Assembly (NCBI GenBank): GCA_902796525.1
Contig: CADBPB010000063.1
Span: 1-5,255, forward strand
Length of the DNA: 5,255 nucleotides
Direction: 5' to 3'
Source of the DNA: an uncultured Erysipelotrichaceae bacterium
GTDB taxonomy: Bacteria > Bacillota_I > Bacilli_A > Erysipelotrichales > Erysipelotrichaceae
Below the pieces are notes generated by a model that was not told the DNA's origin, searched no databases, and saw only the letters and a program-made list of their open reading frames with translations. Made by a program: the position numbers and the translations under genes. Of this stretch, positions 4,928 through 5,255 are shown in pieces; position 1 is the first letter of the stretch, and each line of letters begins with the position of its first letter.

Positions 4928-5255
4928 GCATATGATTTTCGATATCTTCGATATCTTTCATGATCTCTTCCGATAATACGATCGCCCCATCGTTGGTGAT
5001 CAGCAGATCATCTTCGATGCGGATTCCGATGCCTTCGTCTGCGACATAGAGGCCCGGTTCATCGGTGATCACGTCGCCCGCTTCCAGCAGCGCTCCCGGC
5101 CCGCCATCCACGTCATGGGTATCCAGTCCCAGATGGTGGGAAACGGAATGGTAATAGTATTCGGAAACGTCTTTGGTCAAGCCGTGTTTCGGCAGTTCTT
5201 CTTCATAATAATCGGTCACGATCTTGTTCAGATCTTTCAGGCTCATTCCCGGAGC
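4914..5255 (-). CDS. M24 Xaa-Pro aminopeptidase (PepP-like), C-terminal part only
   Basis: This is the C-terminal 113 residues of a metallopeptidase with the creatinase ('pita-bread') fold, which removes an N-terminal residue ahead of proline. The frame stays open to the right edge (A-P-G before the internal Met at 5246), so the N-terminal domain and the two Asp metal ligands are outside the window. The visible part fits Xaa-Pro aminopeptidase P of the E. coli PepP type. PGMSLKDLN aligns with the usual PG-x-x-L-x-x-L segment. YYYHSVSHHLGLDTHD carries three His at the PepP spacing of 4 and 7, the middle one being the metal ligand. TDEPGLYV carries the first Glu ligand, and GIGIRIEDDLLIT the second. 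It ends within a strong terminator, converging on the GH2 gene. Cytoplasmic peptide turnover is the likely role; prolidase is a less likely alternative. Confidence 0.93.
   Translation of the reverse strand, partial: APGMSLKDLNKIVTDYYEEELPKHGLTKDVSEYYYHSVSHHLGLDTHDVDGGPGALLEAGDVITDEPGLYVADEGIGIRIEDDLLITNDGAIVLSEEIMKDIEDIENHMQTGR

Noticed and set aside
1..5255. Mobile element, CRISPR array, tRNA, rRNA or toxin-antitoxin system
   Set aside because: No transposase or integrase motif, no spaced direct repeats of suitable length, and no cloverleaf or rRNA segment was seen. The MazG-like protein is a housekeeping pyrophosphohydrolase and no MazEF partner is present.

Overview
The window (roughly half G+C by eye) looks like ordinary chromosome from a low-to-mid G+C Gram-positive bacterium (Bacillota). 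The strongest sign is a complete T-box riboswitch, a regulator typical of that phylum. Consensus sigma-A type promoters and short U-tailed intrinsic terminators fit this. A member of the Erysipelotrichia or a related gut lineage is possible, but that is only a guess.

Layout, left to right. Positions 1-945 (minus) hold an APC-family amino-acid permease whose C-terminus runs off the left edge. Its leader (about 960-1173) is a T-box. The specifier loop reads UUC (Phe), and the T-box bulge has U opposite an A discriminator base, so uncharged tRNA-Phe is the predicted trigger. Positions 1227-1556 and 1561-2232 (minus) form a two-gene unit: an ICMT/PEMT-like membrane methyltransferase followed, after 4 nt, by a MazG-like nucleotide pyrophosphohydrolase. 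Positions 2366-3118 (minus) encode a nitrilase-superfamily amidohydrolase that ends in its own terminator. From a 55-bp divergent promoter region, 3174-4787 (plus) encodes a short, cytoplasmic glycoside hydrolase family 2 enzyme. The right edge (4914-5255, minus) holds the C-terminal part of a PepP-like M24 Xaa-Pro aminopeptidase, convergent with the GH2 gene.

How they work together: there is no single obvious pathway. The genes are small, separately controlled metabolic units: peptide trimming (M24), amino-acid uptake under tRNA control (permease), amide or nitrile hydrolysis, glycoside hydrolysis, and nucleotide clean-up. No mobile element, CRISPR array, tRNA or rRNA is visible.

The most interesting signals are regulatory. 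They are the well-resolved Phe-specific T-box; two unrelated genes (ICMT-like and GH2) with a perfect TATAAT exactly 6 nt before the ATG and no Shine-Dalgarno, which predicts leaderless mRNAs; and terminators folded into the last codons of genes, one with the stop codon in its loop. A short stretch at 4820-4903 may be the 3' remnant of a lost gene. I see no convincing evidence of a previously undescribed multi-gene system here.
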